Assembly (NCBI RefSeq): GCF_021513215.1
Contig: NZ_CP090975.1
Location: 923,501-987,500, forward strand
Source of the DNA: Suttonella sp. R2A3
GTDB lineage: Bacteria > Pseudomonadota > Gammaproteobacteria > Cardiobacteriales > Cardiobacteriaceae
Direction: 5' to 3'
DNA length: 64,000 nt
In this document: positions 44,168-54,405 of the stretch, in pieces
How positions within the stretch are numbered: the stretch's first letter is position 1
Layout: every line of letters starts with the position of its first letter
Made by a program: the position numbers and the translations under genes
The notes under the pieces: model-generated
Databases searched by the model: none
The model's input: only the letters and a program-made list of their open reading frames with translations
Told to the model about the DNA's origin: nothing

Positions 44168-46777
44168 CTACAATCCACCCAAAATCCGCTCAATCACTTC
44201 TCGCACATCGGTGCTAATCCCGTCAACCTCAAGCAAGCTGTTAAGCTCACCCGTCATTAAACCTTGTCGTGAACTGTCAAGCTGCGCCGCCACCGCAAAA
44301 GTATTGAGCATACGCGCGGCAAGCTGTGGGTTCAGGGTGACAATGCGACGAATTTGCCCGATCACAAAGCGATAACCACTGCCGTCTGGCGCGTGGAACA
44401 AGGTTAAATTCTGCGCAAATGCGCCAACTAGCGCGCGGAACCGATTCGGGTTGCTGATAACAAAACCTTCACGCTCACTCAGTGCATTAATTCTCGCTAA
44501 AGCGCCTTCATCTTTAGCGGATGCCTGTAACGCGTAGTATTTATCCAGCACTAACGGATAATCGGCAAAGCGCTCAGCAAAATCTGCTAAAGCCGCCTCG
44601 CGTGCCGCATCATGACGAACATTAAGCGCATGCAAAGCGGCCATGCGTTCACTCATATTACGCGCCTGTTCATAAGCGCCAGTAAAGCGTGCGCGCCACT
44701 GCCCGCTATCAGCTTCAGCCAAATGCGCCAATAACACCGCACGCAACTGACGAATCTGCGCATCGGCCGCACTATAGGCGCTATCAGTCGATGTATCGTC
44801 TTGTTGTAAGTATGCGTCGGCTTGTTCAGCTAGCATTGAGCTTAAATCGTGACGCAGGCGTATTTCCGCACCAAGCACCGCATCCATATCCCATGGGGTG
44901 GCTAACGCATTGATGAGCGATGCAGTCGCTGGAATGCTGAGTAACAGCGCTTTTTCACCCGCGCTACGCGCATCGCTTGCAAGCGCATTACCCATTACAG
45001 CGCTGGTTGCGCTAATGAGGGTTTGATAGGTCGCCTCATCTTGCTGATAAGCGGCATTAAATAAGCGACGATAGAGTGTCTGCATCGCTTCAACTCGCGC
45101 AAACCCATCGTCCGCATGGGCAACAATATGCGCTAGATCAGCGTGCTGATAACCATAGTCGTAATAGATAGGCGCACTAAAGCCATGCAACCAAACCGGC
45201 AACCACTCACCATCGATATCATGAATCACCCGCTCTTCTACGGCCTCTTCTAAAACCCATAAATCACTGGCCGCCTCATCACTAAACCGATACACCTCAC
45301 CGGCTTTATTAAGCAAGGAGAACACGACAGGGATTACCAATGCCGCCTGCGGTTTAACCTTCTCAGTCTGCTGCTCAGCGCGTAAAGTTAGGCACCGCGA
45401 GGCTTCATCATAATGGCTAGAAAACACAACACGCGGGGTGCCTTGATGGGTGTACCAACGGAAAAAATCCCCATCAAACGGAAAACCTGACGCCTCGCTC
45501 ATACACGCCGCAAAGTCTTCAATGCGTACAGCCTGTCCATCATGACGCTGCACATACAGGCGCATACCGGCCTGGAAAGCCTCTTCACCAATAATCGTAT
45601 GATACATGCGAATAATTTCCGCACCTTTTTCATAGACGGTTGCGGTGTAGAAATTATCGATCGCCGCGTAGGCTTGCGGCTGAACAGGATGCGCTAACGG
45701 GCCAGCATCTTCAGCAAATTGCACGCGACGCAGCATATTAACATTGGCAATACGCTCTAACGCAGCCTCACCACGATCGGCTGAGAATTCTTGATCACGA
45801 AATACCGTTAACCCTTCTTTCAGGCTTAACTGAAACCAATCACGACAGGTAATACGATTACCCGTCCAATTATGGAAATATTCATGGCCAATTACCGATT
45901 CAATACCCTGAAAATCCTGGTCGGTTGCCGTTGCGGTATCGCCAAGTACAAAACGGGTATTAAACACATTGAGGCTTTTGTTTTCCATCGCCCCCATATT
46001 GAAATCGCTGATCGCGACGATATTAAAGCGCGTTAAATCATAATCAAGATCAAAGCGCGTTTCATCCCACTCAATCGCATGAACCAGCGAATCCATCGCA
46101 AAGTCGGTTTGCTCAATAAACGCCGCTTCGGTATAGATGCACAAATCCAATTCATTACCGTGAGGGGTCGTCACACTACGCTGCGCTTCGGCCAAATCAC
46201 CAGCCACCACAGCGAATAAATAACTCGGCTTTGGGTGTGGATCATGCCAGTGCGCATAATGGCGGCCGTTATCCAGCATCCCTTGGTCAATGAGATCGCC
46301 ATTTGACAACAGCACCGGACAACGTGCTTGATCAGCCTCAATGCGCACGTCATAGGTTGCCAATACATCCGGGCGATCAAGCGCGAAGGAAATACGACGA
46401 AAGCCTTGTGCCTCGCACTGTGTACAATAAATCCCGTTCGAACGGTACAAACCCGAGAGCTCTTTATTACCATCGGCGTCAACGTGCACCACGCTCTTGA
46501 GCGCAAATGCATCCGGTACATCGGTAATGATGAGTTGCTTACCATCATACTGCCAAGCAGTACTTTCCAGCGCCACGCCATCGATCGCTAAAGATTGCAC
46601 CGTGAGCGCTTCACCATCGAGTACCAATGCAGCATTGCTAGCGCCTTGACGGACAAAGCGCTGTTGGTGATGGATTTCCGCTTCACCATCATCAAGTACC
46701 ACCCGCAAGACATGCGATAGAGTGGTAAAGTCTGGTGGTTGGTAGTCCGCTAATCGGGTTAATGCGAGTTCACTCAT
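44168..46777 (-). CDS. pepN: Aminopeptidase N
   Basis: 869-aa M1-family zinc aminopeptidase (E. coli 870). The exopeptidase motif GAMEN (FNMGAMENKSLNVFN) and zinc site HEYFHNWTGNR with downstream Glu (LSLKEGLTVFRDQEF) are present at about residues 260-320. Start overlaps the maeB stop (TAATG) and its stop abuts the relA ATG, forming a tight maeB-pepN-relA run. Confidence 0.96.
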   Translation of the reverse strand: MSELALTRLADYQPPDFTTLSHVLRVVLDDGEAEIHHQQRFVRQGASNAALVLDGEALTVQSLAIDGVALESTAWQYDGKQLIITDVPDAFALKSVVHVDADGNKELSGLYRSNGIYCTQCEAQGFRRISFALDRPDVLATYDVRIEADQARCPVLLSNGDLIDQGMLDNGRHYAHWHDPHPKPSYLFAVVAGDLAEAQRSVTTPHGNELDLCIYTEAAFIEQTDFAMDSLVHAIEWDETRFDLDYDLTRFNIVAISDFNMGAMENKSLNVFNTRFVLGDTATATDQDFQGIESVIGHEYFHNWTGNRITCRDWFQLSLKEGLTVFRDQEFSADRGEAALERIANVNMLRRVQFAEDAGPLAHPVQPQAYAAIDNFYTATVYEKGAEIIRMYHTIIGEEAFQAGMRLYVQRHDGQAVRIEDFAACMSEASGFPFDGDFFRWYTHQGTPRVVFSSHYDEASRCLTLRAEQQTEKVKPQAALVIPVVFSLLNKAGEVYRFSDEAASDLWVLEEAVEERVIHDIDGEWLPVWLHGFSAPIYYDYGYQHADLAHIVAHADDGFARVEAMQTLYRRLFNAAYQQDEATYQTLISATSAVMGNALASDARSAGEKALLLSIPATASLINALATPWDMDAVLGAEIRLRHDLSSMLAEQADAYLQQDDTSTDSAYSAADAQIRQLRAVLLAHLAEADSGQWRARFTGAYEQARNMSERMAALHALNVRHDAAREAALADFAERFADYPLVLDKYYALQASAKDEGALARINALSEREGFVISNPNRFRALVGAFAQNLTLFHAPDGSGYRFVIGQIRRIVTLNPQLAARMLNTFAVAAQLDSSRQGLMTGELNSLLEVDGISTDVREVIERILGGL

Positions 46778-49086
46778 TAATCAAGGTCACCTTCTTGAAT
46801 GTGTTCTTTGACACGCGCGTAATAATGCTGGGTTTCCACCACCGCGATCGCAGCCATGTTGATGATGCGTCGGGTGGTCGCACTGATCGTGAGAATTTCC
46901 ACCGGACGACGTAGCCCCATCATAATCGGCCCAATCACACTCCCATCAGAAACCACTTTCATCAGGTTGTAACTGATATTAGCTGCTTCGATGGTTGGCA
47001 TCACCAATACATTCGCTGTTCCTTTCACCCCATCTGGTGGCAACAACACATTACGCACTTCTTCAGCGAGTGCGGTATCGGCGTGCATTTCGCCTTCCAC
47101 CTCTAAATCTGGCGCTGCTTCACGAATGAGTGGCAATGCATCACGCATCACACGCGCGCTCGGATCGTTACTCGAACCAAAATTAGAATGCGAAACCAGC
47201 GCCACACGCGGGGTAATCCCTAAGCGTTCAACGGTTTCTGAGGCCTGCAAGGTGATTTCTTTAATGTCTTGGGCGTTAGGTTGCTTATGTACGTGGGTAT
47301 CAGTGATAAAGATCGTTCCCTTACTGGTCACCATCATCTCCATCGCTGCTGGTTCGTTCATACCTTCAATGGTACCAAAAATGCCGTTAACGCGGCGCAA
47401 ATGACGATCAAAACGTCCAGTTGAACCACAAATCATCGTATCCGCATAACCGAGCTTAACCAGCATCGCGGCGAGCACGGTTGGGCGCGTATTTAAATGA
47501 ATCCGCGCGGCATAAGAGCTCACCCCATCACGACCACGCAGCTTGTGATAGCCTTTCCAGCACGCCTCGTAATACGGGTTATTCATCGGCTCAATCAGCT
47601 CAATATCGTTATCAAAATCAAGCATCATATTGTTTTCTGTCAAACGCTTTTTGATCGTCTCACGGCGGCCAATCACAATCGGTTTACAAATCCCTTCTTG
47701 CACACAGGCGAAGACCGCGCGCAACACGCGTAATTCCTCACCTTCAGCAAATACCACTTTCAGTGGATTGGCTTTCGCCTGATCGATGATCGGCTTCATG
47801 ACAAACCCGCTACGGTTAAACAATACCGCCAAGCGATCAGCATACGCCGATAAATCCTCGATTGGGCGCTTCGCCACACCGCTTTCCATCGCCGCTTTAG
47901 CAACGGCAACGGGTAAGGTCGCAATCAAACGCGGATCAAATGGTTTAGGAATGACATATTCCTTGCCATAAACCAAACGCTGGCCACCATAAGCAGCAAT
48001 AACTTCTTCACCGGCCGGCGATTTCGCAAGGTCCGCCAAGGCATAAACCGCAGCGATTTTCATCGCTTCATTAATTTCACTCGCTCCAACATCCAGCGCA
48101 CCACGGAATAGATATGGGAAACACAACACGTTATTGACCTGGTTCGGAAAATCCGAACGCCCGGTTGCCACAATCGCATCGTCACGCACCGCATGCACTT
48201 CATCCGGCATAATTTCCGGGTTTGGGTTAGCCAGCGCCAAAATCAAAGGTTTCTCAGCCATTGAGCGCACCATATCGCCACTGAGTACGCCGGCTTGTGA
48301 CACCCCTAAAAAGACATCCGCGCCCACCATGGCATCAGCCAACGAACGTGCATCGGTTTGCGCAACAAACTCGGCTTTACGTCCATCCAAGCGACCTTCG
48401 CGCCCTTCATAAATTGGGCCTTTTGAATCACAAACGATAATATGCTCACGGGCAACACCCATCTCGATAAACATATCCAAGCAGGCCATCCCGGCAGCAC
48501 CAGCACCTGAAGCCACCACGCGCACTTCCTCTATATTTTTCTTCTGGATACGCAAGGCATTGATCAACGCAGCGGCCGCAATAATCGCTGTGCCGTGTTG
48601 GTCATCATGAAACACCGGAATGTTCATCCGTTCGCGCAGTCGGCGTTCAATCTCAAAACATTCTGGTGCTTTAATATCCTCAAGGTTAATCCCACCAAAA
48701 GTAGGCTCTAGTGAGGCAACGGTTTCAATAAATTTATCCGCATCGGTTTCGTTAATCTCGATATCAAATACATCAATCCCGGCAAATTTTTTGAACAACA
48801 CGCCCTTGCCTTCCATAACCGGTTTGCCGGCTAAGGCACCGATATTACCCAAACCGAGCACTGCAGTACCATTCGAGATCACCGCGACCAAGTTACCACG
48901 AGAGGTTAGATAATCCGCTTGCAGAGGGTCATCAACAATCGCCTCGCAGGCATACGCCACACCAGGCGAGTAGGCCAACGACAAATCCCGTTGGTTATCA
49001 AGTGTTTTAGTAGGTACGACTGAAATCTTACCTGCGGTGGGATAGCGGTGAAAGCGTAGCGCTTCTTCCTTGAATGATTTACTCAT
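46777..49086 (-). CDS. maeB: NADP-dependent malic enzyme with phosphotransacetylase-like domain
   Basis: 769 aa (E. coli MaeB 759). The N-terminal malic enzyme half has [36 protein letters not shown] and an NAD(P)-site [15 protein letters not shown]. The C-terminal Pta-like half (about 430-765) is thought to be regulatory. It converts malate to pyruvate plus NADPH. The ATG at 49086 was chosen over a long N-terminal extension open to 49203. Divergent from ppc, so C4/C3 interconversion genes sit back to back. Confidence 0.94.
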   Translation of the reverse strand: MSKSFKEEALRFHRYPTAGKISVVPTKTLDNQRDLSLAYSPGVAYACEAIVDDPLQADYLTSRGNLVAVISNGTAVLGLGNIGALAGKPVMEGKGVLFKKFAGIDVFDIEINETDADKFIETVASLEPTFGGINLEDIKAPECFEIERRLRERMNIPVFHDDQHGTAIIAAAALINALRIQKKNIEEVRVVASGAGAAGMACLDMFIEMGVAREHIIVCDSKGPIYEGREGRLDGRKAEFVAQTDARSLADAMVGADVFLGVSQAGVLSGDMVRSMAEKPLILALANPNPEIMPDEVHAVRDDAIVATGRSDFPNQVNNVLCFPYLFRGALDVGASEINEAMKIAAVYALADLAKSPAGEEVIAAYGGQRLVYGKEYVIPKPFDPRLIATLPVAVAKAAMESGVAKRPIEDLSAYADRLAVLFNRSGFVMKPIIDQAKANPLKVVFAEGEELRVLRAVFACVQEGICKPIVIGRRETIKKRLTENNMMLDFDNDIELIEPMNNPYYEACWKGYHKLRGRDGVSSYAARIHLNTRPTVLAAMLVKLGYADTMICGSTGRFDRHLRRVNGIFGTIEGMNEPAAMEMMVTSKGTIFITDTHVHKQPNAQDIKEITLQASETVERLGITPRVALVSHSNFGSSNDPSARVMRDALPLIREAAPDLEVEGEMHADTALAEEVRNVLLPPDGVKGTANVLVMPTIEAANISYNLMKVVSDGSVIGPIMMGLRRPVEILTISATTRRIINMAAIAVVETQHYYARVKEHIQEGDLD

Positions 49087-49224
49087 TATAATTTCCAATA
49101 CGGTGGTTAAGAACCGCGTCATTTTAACAGAATTACCGCCTACCCTCATTAGCAGCGGGCAATTTTGCGCAGCAAAAATCATACACGTGCTATGATTTAG
49201 CAAACTTTGCTATAGGGAGCCGCG

Positions 49225-52005
49225 ATGACCACCAGCTATGACGACCTGCGCGAACGTATTCGCTTATTAGGCGCAATGTTAGGCCACGCCATCAGTCGCC
49301 AGGAAGGAGAACATACCTTAGAGACGATTGAAACCTTACGCAAAGGATTCATTGTCGAGCGCACCAACCCTGATGAGAGCCAGCGTCGAGAGTTAATCGA
49401 GCTGATCGCCAGTTTAGATAACCGCATGCTACGCGATATTATTCGCGGATTTAGTCTGTATTTTTCGCTCGCCAACCTCGCTGATGAAGACCGACAACGT
49501 CAAGAGCGCGAGGTACACCGCGAGCAACAAGACACCTATTGGGAAGGGTCGTTCCGCAAAACCTTTTTGCAATGTAAAGAAAGCAATATCAGCGCCAAGC
49601 AAGTACGCAGTTTGATTGAGCAATTACGCTTTATCCCTGTATTTACCGCTCACCCAACTGAGGCGCGACGACGCACCACCATGAACCTGTTGCAAAAAGT
49701 GTATCGCCAGCTTGAGCGCCTCGATCGTCATCCCAATGACAGCCCGACACGCCAAGCGATCCTTGAAGACATCAGCACAGCTATCGACATGCTGTGGTCA
49801 TCGGATGAAGTGCGTACGCGCAAACCATTGGTCTACGATGAAATTAATAACGGACTGCATTATTTTAAATCGAGTTTATTTCGCGCAATTCCGCAAATTT
49901 ATCGCAATTTCCAACGGGCTCGCGACATGGCCTACCCTGAGCTAAGCGGTGAAGGCGTTCCGGCTTTTTTACGCTTTGGTTCATGGATTGGTGGTGACCG
50001 TGACGGCAATCCGTTTGTCACCCACGAAACGACCATACAAGCCGTGCACATGCATGCACGCACGATTCTCACTCATTATAAAAAACGCCTGAAGAAATTA
50101 CGCCAGAGCCTAGTCTATAGCGACACCATTGTCTGCATAGACCCAGCAATTACCGCCCGCATTAAACAAGAACGCGAGCTAGATGCAGAGGTTTTTACCT
50201 ATAACCCGGATGATTATCAAAACGAACCGTATCGACGTCTACTCGAATTAATGCGCAGCAAAATCGATCACACCCTGCATTTTATTCTCAGTGGCGGTAC
50301 AAACCGTCAGTCCGAGCGTTTTGCTTACCGCGACCCTGAGCATTTTCTCAATGATCTACGCCTCATCCGTCAGGCCCTAGCCAAGCACGACAGCACTCAA
50401 GCCGATGGCGATATCCTCGACCTGTTGCGACTCGCTAAAACCTGTGGTTTCCATCTCGCGGCGTTAGACATCCGCCAGGAATCCGCACACCACAGCGCAG
50501 TTATTGCCGATATCTTTGCCCATTGCCCAAATTTACCGGACTATGATGCACTCGATGAACAAGGGCGCATGCGCGAGCTTAGTAAACTGATCGAACAATC
50601 GGGTGCACCGCTGATCTACAGCAATGAACTTTCTGAAAGCACCCAAGAACAGTTGCAACTTATGCGTACGATTGCCGACTTACGCCAATTGGTGGGTAAA
50701 GATACCTTTGGCAGCTACATCATTTCGATGACCAACCGCGCGAGCCATATTCTGGAAGTGCTCTTTCTGATGCGTTTTGCCGGACTATCCGGTAACGACG
50801 CTGAAGGTAACCCTTTTGCCGCACTGCCGATCGCACCATTATTTGAAACCATTGAAGATTTAAAAAATATTGACCATATTTTGCCTCGCTTATTTGAGCA
50901 TAGCTATTATCGTTCATTACTAGAAAATGCCGCCAATATTCAAGAAATCATGCTCGGCTATTCAGATTCATCGAAAGATGGCGGCATCCTCACCTCAACC
51001 TGGCAGCTCTACCGTGCACAACAGAACATCACCCAGATTGCTAAGCAGTTTGGCTTACACACCCGCTTATTCCACGGTCGTGGCGGCTCAGTCAGCCGAG
51101 GTGGTGGTTCAACCCACCAAGCAATCGCGGCACAACCTCCGGGCACCCTGCAAGGCGAAATCAAATTTACCGAGCAGGGTGAGGTGCTTTATGCTAAATA
51201 CGCCAACTCAGATACGGCTGTATTTGAACTAACCATGGGTATTACTGGCGCCCTGAAGGCCAGCGCCACCCAATTTACGCAAAACCCACCAAATTTAGCC
51301 GCCTATGAAACGATGATGGCCCAGCTTGCTGAGACTGGGGAGCAACGCTATCGCGAGCTCACCGATCACTGCGAAGGGTTTTATGACTTTTTTGCCCAAG
51401 CCACGCCGGTTAAAGAAATCAGTTTGCTCAATATTGGTTCACGCCCAGCGCACCGTAAAAAAGGCAACCCCACCAAACAAACCATTCGTGCGATTCCCTG
51501 GGTCTTTGGTTGGTCGCTGGCGCGCTTTATGATGACCGCTTGGTATGGCGTAGGTAGCGCGCTGACCAGTGTTAAAGAAGAAGATCAGGCGCTACTGTTT
51601 GAAATGCGCGAGCAATGGCCATTTTTTGCCGCTTTTATCAGCAATATCGAAATGGCGTTTACCAAAACCCAGCTCGCCACCGCGCGTGATTACAGCGAAT
51701 TGTGTAAGGATGAGAACCTGCGGGGAAAAGTGATGGGGGCTATTGAAACCGAACACGCGCGTACCCTGCTAGGACTCAACACCTTGCTCGAGCAAGACAG
51801 CCTGCTCTCGCACCAGCCTGCACTCGCCCAATCACTACATTGGCGAGACGCCTACCTTGATCCAATTAACCTGATTCAAATTGAATTACTCGGGCGCTCT
51901 CGCGACGCGCAAGCGCACAATCAAGCTGATGAAGAAGCCGCGATTAATGATCCGCTGATCCGCTCGATTAATGCACTTGCTGCTGGTCTGCGCAACACCG
52001 GCTAA
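49225..52005 (+). CDS. ppc: Phosphoenolpyruvate carboxylase
   Basis: 926 aa, slightly longer than E. coli (883). Catalytic His in VFTAHPTEARRRT (about 141), FGSWIGGDRDGNPFVT, GYSDSSKDGGILTSTW and LFHGRGGSVSRGGGSTHQAI are all intact, and it ends in RNTG as usual. It forms oxaloacetate from PEP and bicarbonate to refill the TCA cycle. Divergent from maeB across about 140 bp; AGGGAG lies before the ATG. Confidence 0.97.
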   Translation: MTTSYDDLRERIRLLGAMLGHAISRQEGEHTLETIETLRKGFIVERTNPDESQRRELIELIASLDNRMLRDIIRGFSLYFSLANLADEDRQRQEREVHREQQDTYWEGSFRKTFLQCKESNISAKQVRSLIEQLRFIPVFTAHPTEARRRTTMNLLQKVYRQLERLDRHPNDSPTRQAILEDISTAIDMLWSSDEVRTRKPLVYDEINNGLHYFKSSLFRAIPQIYRNFQRARDMAYPELSGEGVPAFLRFGSWIGGDRDGNPFVTHETTIQAVHMHARTILTHYKKRLKKLRQSLVYSDTIVCIDPAITARIKQERELDAEVFTYNPDDYQNEPYRRLLELMRSKIDHTLHFILSGGTNRQSERFAYRDPEHFLNDLRLIRQALAKHDSTQADGDILDLLRLAKTCGFHLAALDIRQESAHHSAVIADIFAHCPNLPDYDALDEQGRMRELSKLIEQSGAPLIYSNELSESTQEQLQLMRTIADLRQLVGKDTFGSYIISMTNRASHILEVLFLMRFAGLSGNDAEGNPFAALPIAPLFETIEDLKNIDHILPRLFEHSYYRSLLENAANIQEIMLGYSDSSKDGGILTSTWQLYRAQQNITQIAKQFGLHTRLFHGRGGSVSRGGGSTHQAIAAQPPGTLQGEIKFTEQGEVLYAKYANSDTAVFELTMGITGALKASATQFTQNPPNLAAYETMMAQLAETGEQRYRELTDHCEGFYDFFAQATPVKEISLLNIGSRPAHRKKGNPTKQTIRAIPWVFGWSLARFMMTAWYGVGSALTSVKEEDQALLFEMREQWPFFAAFISNIEMAFTKTQLATARDYSELCKDENLRGKVMGAIETEHARTLLGLNTLLEQDSLLSHQPALAQSLHWRDAYLDPINLIQIELLGRSRDAQAHNQADEEAAINDPLIRSINALAAGLRNTG

Positions 52006-52028
52006 TCCCTCATCTATTACATCGCCAC

Positions 52029-52067
52029 AAAAAAAACGCCTCTTGTTGCTTGAGTTCACAAGAGGCG
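52029..52067 (-). terminator. Rho-independent terminator
   Basis: On the minus strand the 10-bp stem CGCCTCTTGT/ACAAGAGGCG, with an 11-base loop, is followed by eight T. It ends the DoxD-like gene and may also slow ppc transcription from the other side. Confidence 0.85.
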
Positions 52068-52112
52068 GTCTATTTAGCGTCGCTTTATCTATGCTTGCTA
52101 ATAATGCTCAGC

Positions 52113-53063
52113 TTATTCAGTGAACGTTAATTCCTGGTCTTTGTTATCGATAAGATCAATCACTGCAGAAGTTGCCCCAGCTGGGATTCGAATATCGGTT
52201 TTCGAACCCAAACGAAGCTTCAACACCCCATCAACCACTTTGCCAGATTTTGACCAAGGCAGGAAATGCTGTCTCACCACTTCAATCTCTTCTGGTGACT
52301 GCTCAACAATGCTGCCATCAGGCAACGTAAAGGTAATACCTTTAACGTAGCTTGCGGTAGAAGAACCACCAGCTTTGACATAAAGCGTGCGCACATCGCT
52401 TTGCCCTTCGACAACCTCAGCAACGATACTGTAGTTGTGGGTACTGGTTCTTTTCTCGAAATGGAAAATCCCGAAATAGAAGCTGTAAAAACCAATCGTA
52501 ATCACCGTTGCTAACACAACCAGAACACCGCTTACTTTAGGCGTTGCCCAACGTGCGAGGATGTCTTTATCCATCAATGAATCGAGTGAATAGCTGCCGC
52601 TGCCGATTAAGAAAATGGCTACGGAAATGGCAAAACCGGTTGCTGCCATCGTCCATTCATCCAAACACTCATAACCCATCCAGCCAAAGATGACCATCAG
52701 CACGATTTGTAAGCCCATCGAGCCGATTGCTGCTAAACGAGTAAACAAACCAATCATTAAGCATAAACCCACCACAAGCTCAGCCGTTGAAAAGAGATAA
52801 GTTGATAAAGACAGTAGCGAGGGTTGGTACATAATCCAGTGGATAATCCCCTCAATGGGTGAACCTGGTGCAGCTGCAACCAATTTGTTCGCTAAGTGCG
52901 CGGCACTCTCGATATCATGTTTGGCCGGCATATTATAAAAACGACGCCAACCCGCAATAAAAAAGACAAAACCCATGGTGATGGAAATTGCCCTAACCGC
53001 CAGCTCCCGCTTAGCAAAATTAATAGAATCTCTGTACACCAGACCCTCCATTTCATTATTCAT
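52113..53063 (-). CDS. DoxD-like (thiosulfate:quinone oxidoreductase subunit-like) membrane protein
   Basis: About 316 aa. The N-terminal DoxX/DoxD-type region has four or five transmembrane segments (AISITMGFVFFIAGWRRFYN, STAELVVGLCLMIGLFTRLAAIGS, IGSGSYSLDSL). A further helix at about 185-210 leads to an exported domain of about 120 aa that may correspond to DoxA. Whether it oxidises thiosulfate is unproven. Start is uncertain: ATG at 53063 lacks a ribosome site, while GTG at 53039 follows GGAGGG. It has its own terminator. Confidence 0.72.
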   Translation of the reverse strand: MNNEMEGLVYRDSINFAKRELAVRAISITMGFVFFIAGWRRFYNMPAKHDIESAAHLANKLVAAAPGSPIEGIIHWIMYQPSLLSLSTYLFSTAELVVGLCLMIGLFTRLAAIGSMGLQIVLMVIFGWMGYECLDEWTMAATGFAISVAIFLIGSGSYSLDSLMDKDILARWATPKVSGVLVVLATVITIGFYSFYFGIFHFEKRTSTHNYSIVAEVVEGQSDVRTLYVKAGGSSTASYVKGITFTLPDGSIVEQSPEEIEVVRQHFLPWSKSGKVVDGVLKLRLGSKTDIRIPAGATSAVIDLIDNKDQELTFTE

Positions 53064-53256
53064 TGAGTTTTGTTGCACCAAGCAACCAAATATTACATCT
53101 TTAGAGCTATATCTTTTTAGATGTAATTTTTATATTGTCTTTTATTAATAGCAGGATTGCAAGGTGTCAGAGGGTGCGTTTTAACACAAAAACGACTTGT
53201 GTTTGATTTATTATTCTTTTCTTTAAGCGTGTCGCAGATTGATGGCCTAAATCGGC

Positions 53257-53856
53257 TTAGTTGTCGTGCTTATTGCGGTGCGATGCCTTACGAAGGTAAT
53301 GGCTCTTACGGCGTTTATGCGTCGATTTTTCTGCTGCGGGTCGTGGCGCGAGATTGGGTACATGTTCAGCGAGCTCGTCTAAGGCTTGTTGATAAACTTT
53401 ACGTTTAAAGTTCACCACTTGCCTGGCTGAGCTCCAGTAATCAATCCAACACCAATCATCAAACTCCGGGGTCGTACAAGCGCTTAAATTGATGTCGTGT
53501 TCACCGCAGACCAACTGCAACAAATACCATTTTTGTTTTTGCCCAATGCATTGCACCATCCCCTGACGACGACGGCGGCGAAAACGCGACGGCAAACGGT
53601 ATTTCAACCAAGTTTTGGTGCTCGCGAGCAGAGTCACTTGCTCGGCAGACAAGCCGGTTTCTTCAAACAATTCACGCAACATTGCCTGTTCACTTGACTC
53701 ACCAGCATTTACCCCACCTTGAGGGAACTGCCAGGCATTTTGCCCACGACGTTTGCCCCAAAGCGCTTGCCCGTGCTCATTGACAATGATAATACCGACG
53801 TTAAAACGGTAGCCAAAAGCGTCAAAAATATTTTCTTCTACTTGATTATTATCCAT
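53257..53856 (-). CDS. rppH: RNA pyrophosphohydrolase
   Basis: 199-aa Nudix enzyme that removes pyrophosphate from mRNA 5' ends to start decay. The Nudix box is complete (GGVNAGESSEQAMLRELFEE, then TGL). FGYRFNVGIIIVN and CIGQKQKWYLLQLV fit RppH. The C-terminal tail is basic and His-rich (KSTHKRRKSHYLRKASHRNK), as in longer RppH versions. Confidence 0.93.
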   Translation of the reverse strand: MDNNQVEENIFDAFGYRFNVGIIIVNEHGQALWGKRRGQNAWQFPQGGVNAGESSEQAMLRELFEETGLSAEQVTLLASTKTWLKYRLPSRFRRRRRQGMVQCIGQKQKWYLLQLVCGEHDINLSACTTPEFDDWCWIDYWSSARQVVNFKRKVYQQALDELAEHVPNLAPRPAAEKSTHKRRKSHYLRKASHRNKHDN

Positions 53857-54014
53857 AGCGGTATTGTTTCACATGCACCCACCCAGCACAATCCGCAACC
53901 GTAATTAATTCACGCCTTACTAAGTTTCTTATCAACCACCTGCAAACTGACTTGCTAACGGCAGACATTTACGCTACATTAAACCGTAAATGTAAATCCT
54001 TATTATTTGGCATC

Positions 54015-54230
54015 ATGTATATTTGTATCTGCCACAAAATCAACGATAAAACCATCACCAAAAGTATTGCTGATGGGGCGAATAACCGTGTGGCATTAAT
54101 GAATCAATTAGGCGCTGGTACCGCCTGTGGCAAATGCGTCAGCATACTTGATGAGATGATTGATGCGCATACTATCGCGTCAATAACCAGCGAAGATATG
54201 CCGATTCTTTTTATTCCCAGCTCTATTTAA
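54015..54230 (+). CDS. bfd: Bacterioferritin-associated ferredoxin-like [2Fe-2S] protein
   Basis: 71 aa. CICHKIN near the start and GTACGKCV about 30 residues on supply the four cysteines of the BFD-like [2Fe-2S] fold. E. coli Bfd reduces bacterioferritin to release iron. The ATG at 54015 gives the family's usual short N terminus (MYICICHKINDKTI); the open frame back to 53952 is discarded. No bacterioferritin gene is adjacent. It is a possible iron-regulated partner of the heme cassette, but no clear Fur box is seen. Confidence 0.87.
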   Translation: MYICICHKINDKTITKSIADGANNRVALMNQLGAGTACGKCVSILDEMIDAHTIASITSEDMPILFIPSSI

Positions 54231-54405
54231 CCGCTTATTCGCACTTATCAACCAGTGCTGCAACAGCACTTGAATGTATAGTATTTTCATAATAAAGCAT
54301 TTTTTGTAAAAAAATGGCTGTCTCTTTTGAGACTATCGCTTGCACCTATTATTGAATATTTGTTAAGGTTGCCCGCCATTTATTAAAAAATAGGAATCTT
54401 CATTT

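Noticed and set aside
53157-53408. Open frame on the plus strand overlapping rppH
   Set aside because: It lies largely antisense to the well-supported rppH gene, has no ribosome site and no recognisable domain.
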